A stretch of 34,004 nt of DNA. Source: Bacteroidales bacterium (GTDB taxonomy: Bacteria > Bacteroidota > Bacteroidia > Bacteroidales > Muribaculaceae). The translations under genes were made by a program, and so were the position numbers. The notes under the pieces were generated by a model. The model saw nothing but the letters and a program-made list of their open reading frames with translations. It did not search any database and was not told the origin of the DNA. The stretch lies in assembly GCA_004553485.1 (NCBI GenBank), contig SFLG01000054.1:1-34004 (forward strand), written 5' to 3'. Within the stretch, counting starts at the first letter, position 1. The number at the start of each line of letters is the position of its first letter. Positions 16,777-25,132 of the stretch are shown piece by piece.

Positions 16777-17334
16777 AATAGTGTGGATTTAATTAGTGAT
16801 TTCAAATTTTTTGCGGTGCAAAGTAAGCAATAAATTTCCTAATAATGAAATTTTTAAGCAATTAAAATGTGAAAATTTGTTATCGATGCCCGTTTTTTCT
16901 TTGTCGGACAGTTATTTAGGCCCTAATCAGCCCCAAATGGCCCCAATCGGCCATTTCCGCCCCCGCCGCGACGGTGCGCCGGGGGCGCCACTTGGCGGGT
17001 ACAAGCAGAAGCGATGCCGTGGTAAACTCGACGGCGGCGCCGGCAAGGGCGATAGCCGTTTCAGGCTTATCCAAGGCGCTATAGACGGTTGTGGAGGTAT
17101 GCCGGGCAGACCCAAAAACGGGGGCCGCCCTTGGTGGGCAGCCCCCGTTGGGTGGCGCGTTGCGGCGCTGTACGTGGGTGCTGTAGTGGCTACAGCGTGT
17201 GGGATACGATGTTATTTTTTGGCGTCGGGGCGTCGTCATGGATGCCGGACGCGGGGTCGGATGCCGTAAAACGGCGGACGGATGGTGCCGGAATGTGGCG
17301 GTCAGCTCAAGAAAGCCTTCGCCAAGGCCGGCGG
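16777..17334. other. 558-nt intergenic region downstream of RNase E/G and upstream of acpP
   Basis: It holds the RNase E/G terminator at 17114-17148 and, next to acpP, an AT-rich stretch (16780-16915) that should contain the acpP promoter. Between them, 16916-17110 is GC-rich with no clear function. A minus-strand frame there (16916-17239, 107 codons) reads through the terminator hairpin and ends in a segment like KPETAIALAGAAVEFTT. It resembles nothing I recognise, so I do not call it a gene. Confidence 0.5.
17114..17148 (-). terminator. Terminator downstream of RNase E/G
   Basis: Stem AACGGGGGC with GCCCCCGTT, extended inward by GCCC/GGGC after one mismatch (17117-17130 and 17136-17149), loop TTGGT. 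On the minus strand it is followed by TTTTTGGG. It lies ~190 nt past the RNase E/G stop. Confidence 0.7.
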
Positions 17335-19614
17335 TCAGGCGTTGTCGTCGTGGGCGGGCAGGAGGGCTGCGGGCTCCATCGACAGGTCGGCGGCAGGCTT
17401 GTTTTTGTTGCGTCCGCGTCCGCGGCTACCGCGACGGCGGGGCTTGCGGGGCTTTTCGCCGGCCTGCTCTTTGGCGGCGTCAGCTTCGGCGACGGTGTCG
17501 GCGGTGTCGCCGGCGGTCAGAAGTCTTGCGGGCTCTGTCTCGGCCACTGTCCCGGAGGATGCGGGCTCGCTGACGGCGGACTCGGTGGTGGAGGGCTCGC
17601 TGACGGCGTTCCCGGCGGCAGGCTCGCGGTCCTTTTTATCGGCCTTGGGCCGGGGCTGGCGCTTGCGCGGCTTGGGGGCCTGCTTCTCGTCCTGAGTCTT
17701 CTCCTCGTCAGATGTCTCGGCGGCGGGGACGTCAGTTTCCGGTGCCTTGGCTGCCGTTGCCTCCGCATTGACTGCTGTTGCCTCAGGCCCGGATGCCTGC
17801 TCTTTGGCGGGCTTAGGCTTGGCGGCGGCTTTGGGAGAGGGCTTTTCGGCGGGCTTGGCGGCCGGTTCCTCGTCGCCGGGCTTCTCCGAGGCGGGCTTTT
17901 CGGCGGCGGGCTTGGACTTCTTCTTTTTCTTCTTGGGCTCGCGGGGCTCGTTGGCGAGGGCTTCGCTGGCTGCGATGATGTCCTCGACGGGCTGTCCGCC
18001 GCGGCTGGCGGCCTTGTCGCGCGTCTTTTCGAGCGAGGCCGAGTCGGTGTCCTTTTCCTGCTTGACGTCCACCTCGCTGCCGTTGGCGTCGACGATGCGG
18101 TACTGCAGGTAGGCCAGCGACTGGTCGGGCACAAGCTTGAACTTGGTGGCGAGCTTGCGGCGCCAGCGGCGGTAAATACTTGTCAGCCAACCCTTGCGCA
18201 GATAAGCGTCGACAAAGGGGTGCACGTAGAGGGTGAAGTTTGACAGACCCAGTTCGCCGGTGGCGTATTCGAGCTTCTCCAGCAAGGTGTCGGTGAACAG
18301 CAGCGAGGGCTGAATCTCGCCTTTGCCGAAGCACGAGGGGCAAACCTCGGTAACCGCCACGTCGAGGGCCGGGCGCACGCGCTGGCGCGTTATCTGCATC
18401 AGGCCGAACTTACTCAGCGGCAGGATGTTGTGGCGTGCGCGGTCGGTAGCCATCACCTCCTTCATGTGGTCGTAGAGGGCCTGGCGGTGTTCGTTCTTGG
18501 CCATATCGATGAAGTCGACCACGATGATGCCGCCCATATCGCGCAGCCTCAGCTGGCGGGCTATCTCGTCGGCGGCGCGCAGGTTAACCTCGAGGGCGTT
18601 TGTCTCCTGGTCCTGGTCGGCCTTGGTGCGGTTGCCCGAGTTGACGTCGATGACATGCAGGGCCTCGGTGTGCTCGATGATGATGTAGGCGCCCGACTTG
18701 AAGGAGACGGTTTTTCCGAACGACGATTTTATCTGTCGCGTGACATTGAAGGCATCGAAGATTGGCTCGGGCTTCTCGTAGAGCTTGACGATGTCCTTGC
18801 GGTCGGGGGCGATTAGGCTGACGTACTTGACGATGGTGTCAAAGGTCTCCTTGTCGTTGACGTGTATGGCCTCGAAGTTTTCGTTGAAGAGGTCGCGCAG
18901 CATACCTTCGATGCGGCTTTCCTCCTCAAATACGAGCGAGGGGGCAGACTGACGCTGCGCCTTGGCGCAGGTGTCCTCCCAGCATTTCAGCAGCGTTTTG
19001 AGCTCGTTGTTGAGCTCGGCAACCCTCTTGCCTTCGGCCGAGGTGCGCACGATTACGCTGAAATTTTTGGGCTTGATCGAGGAGACGAGCTGGCGCAGGC
19101 GCACCTTCTCCTCGGTGGACTTGATTTTCTGCGAAATGGAGACCTTGTCGCCAAAGGGGATGAGGACCATGAAGCGGCCGGTGAAGTTGATCTCGGTGGT
19201 GAGTCGCGGACCTTTTGACGAGATGGGTTCTTTGACAATCTGCACCAGCAGCTCGCGTCCCGACTCCAGTTGGTCGGTTATTGTGCCGTGCTTGTCAATC
19301 TCGGGTTTCATCTTCATGCGCGACAGCATGGGCACGTGCCGGCGGTCGGCAAACGTCTGCTTGAGAAACTCGCTGTAGGTGGCGAAGTTGGGCCCGAGGT
19401 CGAGATAGTGCAGAAAGGCGTCTTTTTCGTATCCCACATTCACGAATGCGGCATTGAGGCCCGGCATAAGCTTTTTTACTTTTGCCAGATAGATGTCGCC
19501 CACGGCGTAAGCAATGTTGCGCGCCTCCCGCTGCAGCGACATCAGCCTGGAGTCCTCGAGCAGAGCTATGGACACATCGCCGGGCTGAACGTCTACAATG
19601 AGTTCGCTTTTCAT
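17335..19614 (-). CDS. rng: Ribonuclease E/G family protein with long basic C-terminal extension
   Basis: A 759-residue single-strand endoribonuclease for rRNA maturation and mRNA decay. The start at 19614 gives MKSELIVDVQPGDVSIALLE, the normal Rng/Rne N-terminus; 35 earlier in-frame codons are unrelated. The S1 domain (about 37-125) contains VGDIYLAKVKKLMPGLNAAFVNVG. The DNase I-like catalytic domain has Asp323 (HVIDVNSGNRT) and Asp367 (GIIVVDFIDM). The zinc link is CPSCFGKG with Cys425 and Cys428, so the core looks active. The conserved part ends near 515. The remaining ~245 residues are low-complexity (Lys/Glu/Pro/Ala, a KKKKKK run at 561-566, a closing Arg/Gly-rich RRRGSRGRGRNKNK), where many Bacteroidetes homologues stop. 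This resembles the RNA-binding and scaffold tails of RNase E in organisation, not sequence. Confidence 0.95.
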   Translation of the reverse strand: MKSELIVDVQPGDVSIALLEDSRLMSLQREARNIAYAVGDIYLAKVKKLMPGLNAAFVNVGYEKDAFLHYLDLGPNFATYSEFLKQTFADRRHVPMLSRMKMKPEIDKHGTITDQLESGRELLVQIVKEPISSKGPRLTTEINFTGRFMVLIPFGDKVSISQKIKSTEEKVRLRQLVSSIKPKNFSVIVRTSAEGKRVAELNNELKTLLKCWEDTCAKAQRQSAPSLVFEEESRIEGMLRDLFNENFEAIHVNDKETFDTIVKYVSLIAPDRKDIVKLYEKPEPIFDAFNVTRQIKSSFGKTVSFKSGAYIIIEHTEALHVIDVNSGNRTKADQDQETNALEVNLRAADEIARQLRLRDMGGIIVVDFIDMAKNEHRQALYDHMKEVMATDRARHNILPLSKFGLMQITRQRVRPALDVAVTEVCPSCFGKGEIQPSLLFTDTLLEKLEYATGELGLSNFTLYVHPFVDAYLRKGWLTSIYRRWRRKLATKFKLVPDQSLAYLQYRIVDANGSEVDVKQEKDTDSASLEKTRDKAASRGGQPVEDIIAASEALANEPREPKKKKKKSKPAAEKPASEKPGDEEPAAKPAEKPSPKAAAKPKPAKEQASGPEATAVNAEATAAKAPETDVPAAETSDEEKTQDEKQAPKPRKRQPRPKADKKDREPAAGNAVSEPSTTESAVSEPASSGTVAETEPARLLTAGDTADTVAEADAAKEQAGEKPRKPRRRGSRGRGRNKNKPAADLSMEPAALLPAHDDNA

Positions 19615-19935
19615 AAAAATTGCTGTGGTGAAAGTGAATGTGTTTTGAATTTGGGGAGAGGGATCATTCCCCGCAAGTCGGGGACGGGAAGAGGATGGGT
19701 TGAGCTGTTCAAAATGCAAAGAACAAACTTAGGCGCGGCATATCGGCAGGCTCGCCTCCGCTGCTCAAAGTTTGTTCTTGCGTTGATGTTCGTGCGCGTC
19801 GCCGGTTCTTGCTTCACGCCGGGGGAGTGGGCGATGATGCCGGGCGAGACCGCGTCACTTGAAGCTGTGCGTTAAGGAGCATCGGCCCGACAGCCCGTGA
19901 AATCCTGACGGCTAACGGCAACCGGCGACCCTCAC
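19615..19935. other. Spacer upstream of RNase E/G with a long imperfect inverted repeat
   Basis: No gene. The main feature is the inverted repeat at 19716-19781. A minus-strand TAAGTTTG (19731-19724) matches the -7 consensus but lacks a TTTG partner at the right distance. The remainder, up to the COX24-like gene, shows nothing I recognise. Confidence 0.5.
19716..19781. repeat. Imperfect inverted repeat in the RNase E/G leader region
   Basis: GCAAAGAACAAACTT (19716-19730) and AAGTTTGTTCTTGC (19768-19781) are reverse complements apart from one bulged base, enclosing a 37-nt GC-rich loop. In the minus-strand transcript they could form a 14-bp stem 100-165 nt before the RNase E/G start. Confidence 0.75.
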
Positions 19936-20025
19936 TTACTTCTTCTTATGACGGTTCTTGCGCAGGCGTTTTTTGCGTTTGTGCGTGGCCATCTTGTGGC
20001 CTTTTCTTTTCTTTCCGCTGGGCAT
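19936..20025 (-). CDS. AURKAIP1/COX24-domain small basic protein, 29 residues
   Basis: A 29-residue, extremely basic protein: MPSGKKRKGHKMATHKRKKR followed by LRKNRHKKK. It matches the tiny COX24/AURKAIP1-type proteins found throughout Bacteroidetes. The mitochondrial relative of this domain is a small-subunit ribosomal protein (mS38), and a similar small protein is part of the mycobacterial ribosome, so a ribosomal role is likely but not shown here. More than half of the residues are Lys, Arg or His. It sits 60 nt downstream of the HU gene and upstream of RNase E/G, an order I know from other Bacteroidetes. It is too short for most gene finders, but its near-identity to the family consensus makes it firm. 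Confidence 0.9.
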   Translation of the reverse strand: MPSGKKRKGHKMATHKRKKRLRKNRHKKK

Positions 20026-20085
20026 TTTACGCTGAGTTTAGAGGTTAATATTGAAATCTATCCGTTGTAAGGTGTCTGGGATTGC

Positions 20086-20358
20086 TTACTTCACGTCCTC
20101 CATGAACACTTTGGCGGGCTTGAAAGCGGGGATCTTGTGCTCGGGGATGATGATAGTAGTGTTCTTTGAAATATTGCGGGCAGTTTTCTCGGAACGCACC
20201 TTGATGATGAAGCTACCGAAACCGCGGAGGTAGACATTCTCGCCGTGAGCGAGCGACTCCTTTACGATTTCCATAAACTTCTCGACTGTTTCCAGCACGT
20301 TGGCTTTTTCAATGCCGGTGCGCTTTGCAATTTCGTTGACGATGTCAGCTTTGGTCAT
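20086..20358 (-). CDS. HU-family DNA-binding protein
   Basis: A 90-residue nucleoid-associated protein that binds and bends DNA as a dimer. The start at 20358 gives MTKADIVNEIAKRTGIEKAN, matching HU/IHF N-termini; 15 earlier in-frame codons are discarded. The family signature GENVYLRGFGSF and the DNA-contacting beta-arm (KTARNISKNTTIIIPEHKIPAFKPA, given in part) are present, with the Pro at the arm tip shifted as in the Bacteroidetes subgroup. Length is the normal ~90. It precedes the COX24-like gene by 60 nt and RNase E/G further on. The promoter is unclear; GATATTTG (20454-20447, minus) is one base from the -7 consensus but lacks a properly spaced TTTG. Confidence 0.95.
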   Translation of the reverse strand: MTKADIVNEIAKRTGIEKANVLETVEKFMEIVKESLAHGENVYLRGFGSFIIKVRSEKTARNISKNTTIIIPEHKIPAFKPAKVFMEDVK

Positions 20359-20492
20359 TGTTCGTTTATATTTAAAATGTTGAGATAAATACTTTATAGT
20401 CAAAAAGTTGTGGGCAAAAAGAGGACTTTTTGCCGGAATGCAAGTGCAAATATCGTAATTTTTTTTGAATCAAGCGACAAAAATTCGCACTT

Positions 20493-21368
20493 TTATGTTG
20501 ATTTTTTGATATTTAAGCAGAGAAGGCCGTTTTCGGGGCCTCCGCCGGCCTCCGATTCGCCGTCTTCGCCGACCACGATATGGTCGAGGCTTCTGACGGT
20601 TTTCACGCCTTCGGGGAGGCTGTGCCGCGGCGACGGCGTCTCCGATTTGTCCGTCCGGGCAGTGTCGGCGTCACGGCCTTTTGGGCAAAAGAAGACGGCT
20701 TTCCAGCCGGCGCCGACGGCACCGCAGATGTCGGTGTCGGGGTTGTCGCCCACCAGCAGGCAGCTGCCGGGCTCGGTGCCGGCCTTGCGGCAGGCGTAGT
20801 CAAAGATGCGCGGGTCGGGCTTGTTGACCTCTATCTCGTCGCTGAGGACAACGCAGTCGATGAGCGGCGACAGCCCCGCCGTGGCCATCTTGCCGTACTG
20901 CACCTCGGCAAACCCGTTGGAGAGTATACCTATATTATAAAAGGGGCGCAGGCGCCGCAGCACCTCGTGGGCGCCGGGGACGGTGCCGGACATCTGCGCC
21001 AGCATGCCCAGGTAGACGCCGTCGAGCCGCGCGGCCATCTCCTGCGCCTCGGCGGCGTCGCATCCGGCCTCGGCGAGGGGACGGCGGAAACGTTCGGTGC
21101 GCAGCACGTCGCGGGTGATGGCACCGTGGCTGTATAGGTGCCACAGCTCGTCGTTGACGGCGTGGTACGAGTCGAGCCACGCCTGCTCGCCCGGCCAGAA
21201 GCGGTCGAGGGCGTACAGGCCGTAGATTTGGCCGAGAGCGACGAGCGAGTTGTCGTGGAAATTCCACAGCGTGTCGTCCAGGTCGAACCACACCCACGGG
21301 CGCCCGGCAAGTCGCTCGCCGGCAAAGAGCGCCGGCGCGTTGCCGGCTACGTCGTCAGGCTTTTTCAT
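20493..21368 (-). CDS. HAD-superfamily hydrolase, YjjG-like nucleotidase
   Basis: A 291-residue haloacid-dehalogenase-type phosphatase, best matching the YjjG group that dephosphorylates (non-canonical) pyrimidine nucleotides. Motif I is WFDLDDTLW with the nucleophile Asp29 and the general acid Asp31. Motif II is ILSNGF, motif III is NKPDPRIFDYA and motif IV is LLVGDNPDTDICGA. The all-helical cap lies between motifs I and II (WHLYSHGAITRDVLRTERF). It is longer than typical YjjG (~225) through ~20 added N-terminal residues and ~50 more after the GWKAVFF strand. The start at 21368 is chosen because it overlaps the upstream stop by 14 nt, suggesting translational coupling; 42 further in-frame codons upstream lie inside the neighbouring gene. 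Confidence 0.87.
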   Translation of the reverse strand: MKKPDDVAGNAPALFAGERLAGRPWVWFDLDDTLWNFHDNSLVALGQIYGLYALDRFWPGEQAWLDSYHAVNDELWHLYSHGAITRDVLRTERFRRPLAEAGCDAAEAQEMAARLDGVYLGMLAQMSGTVPGAHEVLRRLRPFYNIGILSNGFAEVQYGKMATAGLSPLIDCVVLSDEIEVNKPDPRIFDYACRKAGTEPGSCLLVGDNPDTDICGAVGAGWKAVFFCPKGRDADTARTDKSETPSPRHSLPEGVKTVRSLDHIVVGEDGESEAGGGPENGLLCLNIKKST

Positions 21369-22095
21369 CGTCCAGCGCCACGGGCTTTTTTGCCTCGTTG
21401 ACTTCGTCTTCGGGCTTCTTGGTGCCAATCTTCTTTGCCTCGGCCGACTTGGCGGCGCGCTCGTCGGTCTTCTCCTGTGCCTTGTGGAAGGCACTCACTA
21501 TCGAGCCGGTTATCAGCATCGTCACACCAAAGAGGCAGAAGGCGATGCCGGTGACGCACATCATGGCACGGTCATGATCGGGCGAGGTGAGGAAGAAGTC
21601 GACCACGGCACCGATGGCCACCAGGGCGGCGGGGATGTACAGCCACGAGGGCGGGGTGGCGGGACGCGAGCCCAGGACAAGCTGGTAGAACAGCATCAGG
21701 GCCGCTACGGCAGTGACGAAGCCGAAGATGACGGGGATGTACGAAATCCAGGACATCGGCGACGAGATGACGACGATGCCGAAGATGGCTGCTGCGCCGC
21801 TGACCACCATCGTCAGCCAGAAGGCAAAGCCGCGGCTGCTTTGGGGAGCGGCCTCAGTGTCGTCGGCGTTTTTGTCCTTCTTGTCGGCGTTCTTCTGCGC
21901 CTCCTTCTCGGCACGCTTGGCGGCCCGGTTTATCGAAAGGTTGGTGATGAGGATATCAACCACACCGGCCAGCAACAGCAGTATGCCGCCGCCAAGGACG
22001 ATTTCGCGGCCGCCCACCGAGGCATTGAAGACTATCATCAGCACTCCGGCCGCAATGGCCGCGAGGCTTAAAAGAAAAGCTGAACGGGTATTCAT
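21355..22095 (-). CDS. DUF308-like multi-pass membrane protein
   Basis: A 246-residue membrane protein with about six hydrophobic segments (about 7-27, 31-53, 92-112, 116-137, 150-167, 178-200). Two charged stretches interrupt or follow them: a Lys/Asp/Glu-rich loop at 58-88 and a Lys/Glu/Ala-rich tail from 205. The paired short helices with Gly-rich turns (GGGILLLLAGVVDILI) resemble the HdeD/DUF308 family, whose E. coli member is linked to acid resistance. The role here is unknown. It overlaps the HAD gene's start by 14 nt and is divergent from the SGNH hydrolase gene. Hydrophobic pattern and start (MNTRSAFLLSLAA) are clear; the family call is moderate. Confidence 0.72.
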   Translation of the reverse strand: MNTRSAFLLSLAAIAAGVLMIVFNASVGGREIVLGGGILLLLAGVVDILITNLSINRAAKRAEKEAQKNADKKDKNADDTEAAPQSSRGFAFWLTMVVSGAAAIFGIVVISSPMSWISYIPVIFGFVTAVAALMLFYQLVLGSRPATPPSWLYIPAALVAIGAVVDFFLTSPDHDRAMMCVTGIAFCLFGVTMLITGSIVSAFHKAQEKTDERAAKSAEAKKIGTKKPEDEVNEAKKPVALDDEKA

Positions 22096-22128
22096 TGTTG
22101 TATTTTTTGTGTTGTCTGTTAGTTTATT

Positions 22129-22159
22129 TTTGTATTGTCAGTCAGTTTGTATTGTCAGT
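22129..22159. repeat. 17-bp tandem repeat in the divergent promoter region
   Basis: TTTGTATTGTCAGT occurs at 22129-22142 and again at 22146-22159, a 17-bp period. The second copy overlaps the -33 position of the predicted SGNH promoter, so it could be an operator or a slippage product. Confidence 0.7.
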
Positions 22160-22182
22160 TAACCAAGTTTTCAGTAACTTTG
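22151..22182 (+). promoter_or_regulatory. Possible promoter for the SGNH hydrolase-tilS unit
   Basis: ATTG (22151-22154), 20 nt, TAACTTTG (22175-22182). The -7 element is perfect and the -33 has one mismatch. It would give a leader of ~200 nt before the start at 22391. Confidence 0.5.
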
Positions 22183-22390
22183 CGTAGCGTGCTTGTTTAT
22201 GCCACATCCGCGCCGCTAAATTACGAAAAAATTTAAACATGAGCCGCCTTTGCCGCGTCCGGCCCGTTTCTTGTCGCCGCAAGGCTCACTTATAACGGCA
22301 CGGGCGGGTGTCGCGGCGGGCGAGGCCGGTCCGTCAATCCGCCGCCTTTGAGCCTCCTTTAATTTGATAACCATTATATCACATAAAAAG

Positions 22391-23575
22391 ATGAATCTAA
22401 AGTCTGTTTTTACCGCCGCAGCTATGTTTATACTGGCCGCAGTGCCCGCGCTAGCCGCCGACGAGGCCGCCGTGCCCAAGAAATATGTCGACGCGCGCGA
22501 CCTGCGCATCATCAACCGCGCCTTTGACGACACGGAGCGTTTCTACGCCCGTCTTCCGCACGACCTGCGCGACAGCATCGCCAAGGGACGCGAGCTGTGG
22601 GAGCGCCAGCAGTGCTCGGCGGGCATAGGCATCCGCTTCGCCACCGACTCGCGCAGCATCGGCATCCGCTACGAGCTGTTCTGGGACACCCACATGATAC
22701 ACATGGCCGACACGGGCCTGAAAGGCACCGACCTCTACATCCTGGAGGGCGACAGCGTCTGGCGCCACGTCAACACCAACCGCCCGTATGTCAAGAAGGA
22801 CAGCGAGGGCAAGAAGACCAAGGTGGTGGAGTCGACCTACGTCGAGCGCCTCGACGGCGACATGCACGAGTATATGATTTACCTGCCGCTGTACGACGGC
22901 GTGCAGGACAATGTGCTGGTTGTTGTGGACAGCACGGCCACCATCACTCCCGGCAACCCCAAAATCATCGACCGCGGCAAGCGCGTGGTGGCCTACGGCA
23001 CGTCGATTCTGCAGGGCGGATGCGCCTCGCGCACGGGCATGGCCGCCACCAACATCATCGGCCGCGAGCTCAACTGCGAGGTGATGAACCTGGGCTTCTC
23101 GGGCGAGGGCAAGATGGACAGTTATATGGCCCACGCCCTGGCGCGTATCCCCGATGTGGACGTGTTCCTGCTCGACCCGGTGCCCAACTGCACCGAGATG
23201 ATGTGCGACACGCTGACATACGGCTTTGTCAAAATTCTGCGCGACGCCCGTCCCGATGTGCCCATCGTGATGCTCGAGGGCCCGCTGTACCCCTACTCGC
23301 GCTACGACTCGATGTTCAAGAACTACCTGCCGGCAAAGAACAAGGCTTTCCGCCGTAACTACGAGCGTCTGAAGGCCGAGAACCCCAACAACCTCTATTA
23401 TGTCACCAGCGAGAACCTCGACGGCGTGGAGGATGACGGCACGGTAGACGGCATACACCTCACCGACCTGGGCTTCCGCCACTATGCCGACAAGATGATT
23501 CCCGTGCTACGTCCCCTGCTCTACCCCGACGGCGAGATGCGCAGCAACACAGCGATAATGCATGGCGAGAAATAA
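22391..23575 (+). CDS. Exported SGNH/GDSL hydrolase (probable carbohydrate esterase type)
   Basis: A 394-residue secreted esterase-like enzyme. The start at 22391 gives MNLKSVFTAAAMFILAAVPALA, a clear signal peptide. The N-terminal ~190 residues form a beta-rich domain (SGNH_hydro_N-like). The catalytic domain follows: block I AYGTSILQGG with Ser205, an NLGFSGEGKMD block II/III, LLDPVPN, and VDGIHLTDLGF with Asp353 and His356. This is the layout of Bacteroidetes SGNH hydrolases thought to remove acyl groups from glycans; the substrate is unknown. Its last 14 nt overlap the start of tilS, so the two are translationally coupled despite unrelated roles. Confidence 0.88.
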   Translation: MNLKSVFTAAAMFILAAVPALAADEAAVPKKYVDARDLRIINRAFDDTERFYARLPHDLRDSIAKGRELWERQQCSAGIGIRFATDSRSIGIRYELFWDTHMIHMADTGLKGTDLYILEGDSVWRHVNTNRPYVKKDSEGKKTKVVESTYVERLDGDMHEYMIYLPLYDGVQDNVLVVVDSTATITPGNPKIIDRGKRVVAYGTSILQGGCASRTGMAATNIIGRELNCEVMNLGFSGEGKMDSYMAHALARIPDVDVFLLDPVPNCTEMMCDTLTYGFVKILRDARPDVPIVMLEGPLYPYSRYDSMFKNYLPAKNKAFRRNYERLKAENPNNLYYVTSENLDGVEDDGTVDGIHLTDLGFRHYADKMIPVLRPLLYPDGEMRSNTAIMHGEK

Positions 23576-24923
23576 CAGCGACATCCCCGCATCCTTTGAG
23601 CGCGCCGTGCTGTCGGCGATGACGGGGGCCTGCGGCGTCCCCGCCGGCTCACGCGTCATCGTTGCCGTTAGCGGCGGCGCCGACTCGGTAGCCCTGCTGG
23701 CGGCGCTGACGGCGGCGGGATACGACTGCACGGCCGCCCACTGCAACTTCCACCTGCGAGGAGCCGAGTCGCAGCGCGACATGCACCACGTCGAGGCGCT
23801 GTGCGAGACGCTTGGCGTCGACCTCAGCATCAAGCACTTCGACGTTGCGGCGCACACGGCGGCGACGGGCCGGTCGGTGGAGATGGCATGCCGCGAGCTG
23901 CGCTATGCCTGGTTTACCGACCTGCTCGAGCGCTCGCACGCACGTGCTATCGCCGTGGGCCATCACCGCGAGGACCAGGCGGAGACTTTTGTGCTCAACC
24001 TATCGCGCGGGACGGGCCTGACGGGGCTGACAGGCATGCGCGCCCGAAACGGGATAGTGGTAAGGCCGATGCTGGAGATGTCGCGACAACAGATTGAGGA
24101 CTATCTGCACGCGCGCGGGCTGGCGTGGGTCGACGACAGCACCAACGCGCAGAACGACTTCCGCCGCAACAGCATACGCAACCGCGTGCTGCCGCTGATG
24201 GACGAGTGTCTGCCCGGCGCCACGGACGCCATCCTTGCCACGATGTCGCATCTGCAGGACAACAAGGTGCTGTACGACTACGCCGTCGACGCCCTGTCGG
24301 CACCCTACGCCAGCCCGTCGGGGTCGGCGCTGGCGCTGGCCCGGATGTGCGACGAGCTGCCGCAGCCAGTGGTGCGAATGCTGCTCTTTGAGCGGCTCAA
24401 GGGCGTGGGGTTCAATATGGCGCAGGTGGAGAACATCATGAAGGCTCGCACGGGCACGGCGCGGTTCGACTCGGGCAGCCACATCGCCGAGGTGTCGCGC
24501 GGACACCTGACGATAATCGGTGCCAACGATGCCGTCCTCGGGCCCGACGAGGTGCGCGTGTCGCTGCGCCAGCCGATAACGGCGCCGGTCGCCATCGACG
24601 TCACCGAGCACCATATCCGCGAATTCCATCCCGAGCGCGACCCCCGGGTGATATACCTCGACATCAGCGTTCTGGAGGGCGACCCCGTCTTCACGCTGCG
24701 CCACTGGCGCCGCGGCGACCGGCTGCGGCCCTTTGGCATGAAAGGCGAGAAACTCGTCAGCGACATCTTTGCCGACGCCCGCCTCACCGCCGACGCCAAA
24801 CGCGCGGCCTGGCTGCTCACCCGCGACGGCCGCCCCCTCTGGCTCGTCGGCATCCGCGCCTCGTCCCACTACCCCGTCACCCCCGACACCCGCCGCTACC
24901 TCCAACTCCGCCTCCACCCCTGA
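23562..24923 (+). CDS. tilS: tRNA(Ile)-lysidine synthase
   Basis: A 453-residue enzyme that attaches lysine to C34 of the CAU anticodon of tRNA-Ile2, switching it from Met to Ile decoding; essential in most bacteria. The PP-loop ATP-binding motif is VSGGADSVAL (36-45). It also shows HCNFHLRGAES, ELRYAWF, GHHREDQAETFVLNLSRGTGL and RPMLEMSR, all typical TilS blocks. The C-terminal TilS_C domain includes RRGDRLRPFGMKG and KLVSDIFADARL. Length is usual for the three-domain form. It starts within the end of the SGNH hydrolase gene (14-nt overlap). Confidence 0.96.
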   Translation: MARNNSDIPASFERAVLSAMTGACGVPAGSRVIVAVSGGADSVALLAALTAAGYDCTAAHCNFHLRGAESQRDMHHVEALCETLGVDLSIKHFDVAAHTAATGRSVEMACRELRYAWFTDLLERSHARAIAVGHHREDQAETFVLNLSRGTGLTGLTGMRARNGIVVRPMLEMSRQQIEDYLHARGLAWVDDSTNAQNDFRRNSIRNRVLPLMDECLPGATDAILATMSHLQDNKVLYDYAVDALSAPYASPSGSALALARMCDELPQPVVRMLLFERLKGVGFNMAQVENIMKARTGTARFDSGSHIAEVSRGHLTIIGANDAVLGPDEVRVSLRQPITAPVAIDVTEHHIREFHPERDPRVIYLDISVLEGDPVFTLRHWRRGDRLRPFGMKGEKLVSDIFADARLTADAKRAAWLLTRDGRPLWLVGIRASSHYPVTPDTRRYLQLRLHP

Positions 24924-24952
24924 GGCCACCAGTCACCCGGCGCTTGCGGGTG

Positions 24953-25006
24953 TATGGGACCTGTGGGAATAATGGGAGCTATGGAAAAAATGGAACACAG
25001 GAACCG
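24953..25006 (+). repeat. Six degenerate 9-bp repeats (TATGGGANN type)
   Basis: Consecutive units: TATGGGACC, TGTGGGAAT, AATGGGAGC, TATGGAAAA, AATGGAACA, CAGGAACCG. The ATGGGA core decays from left to right. Confidence 0.75.
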
Positions 25007-25111
25007 CAAAGTATTGCAAAGAAACGCATCCCCAAAATGTGTATTTACCCACGTATAAAGTGCAAATTTTGCGAATTTGCATTTTGTATGTGGATGGATT
25101 TGCATTATTAT

Positions 25112-25132
25112 CCGGCAATTTCACCTTGCCGG
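25112..25132 (+). terminator. Hairpin possibly ending the tilS transcript
   Basis: CCGGCAA (25112-25118), 7-nt loop, TTGCCGG (25126-25132), followed by GTCTTTAGGGTCTTT. It lies ~190 nt after the tilS stop. The T-content is moderate, so this is a tentative call. Confidence 0.4.

Noticed and set aside
16916..17239. 107-codon minus-strand frame in the RNase E/G-acpP spacer
   Set aside because: It begins upstream of and reads through the RNase E/G terminator hairpin. Although its end looks somewhat protein-like, there is no start context or family match.
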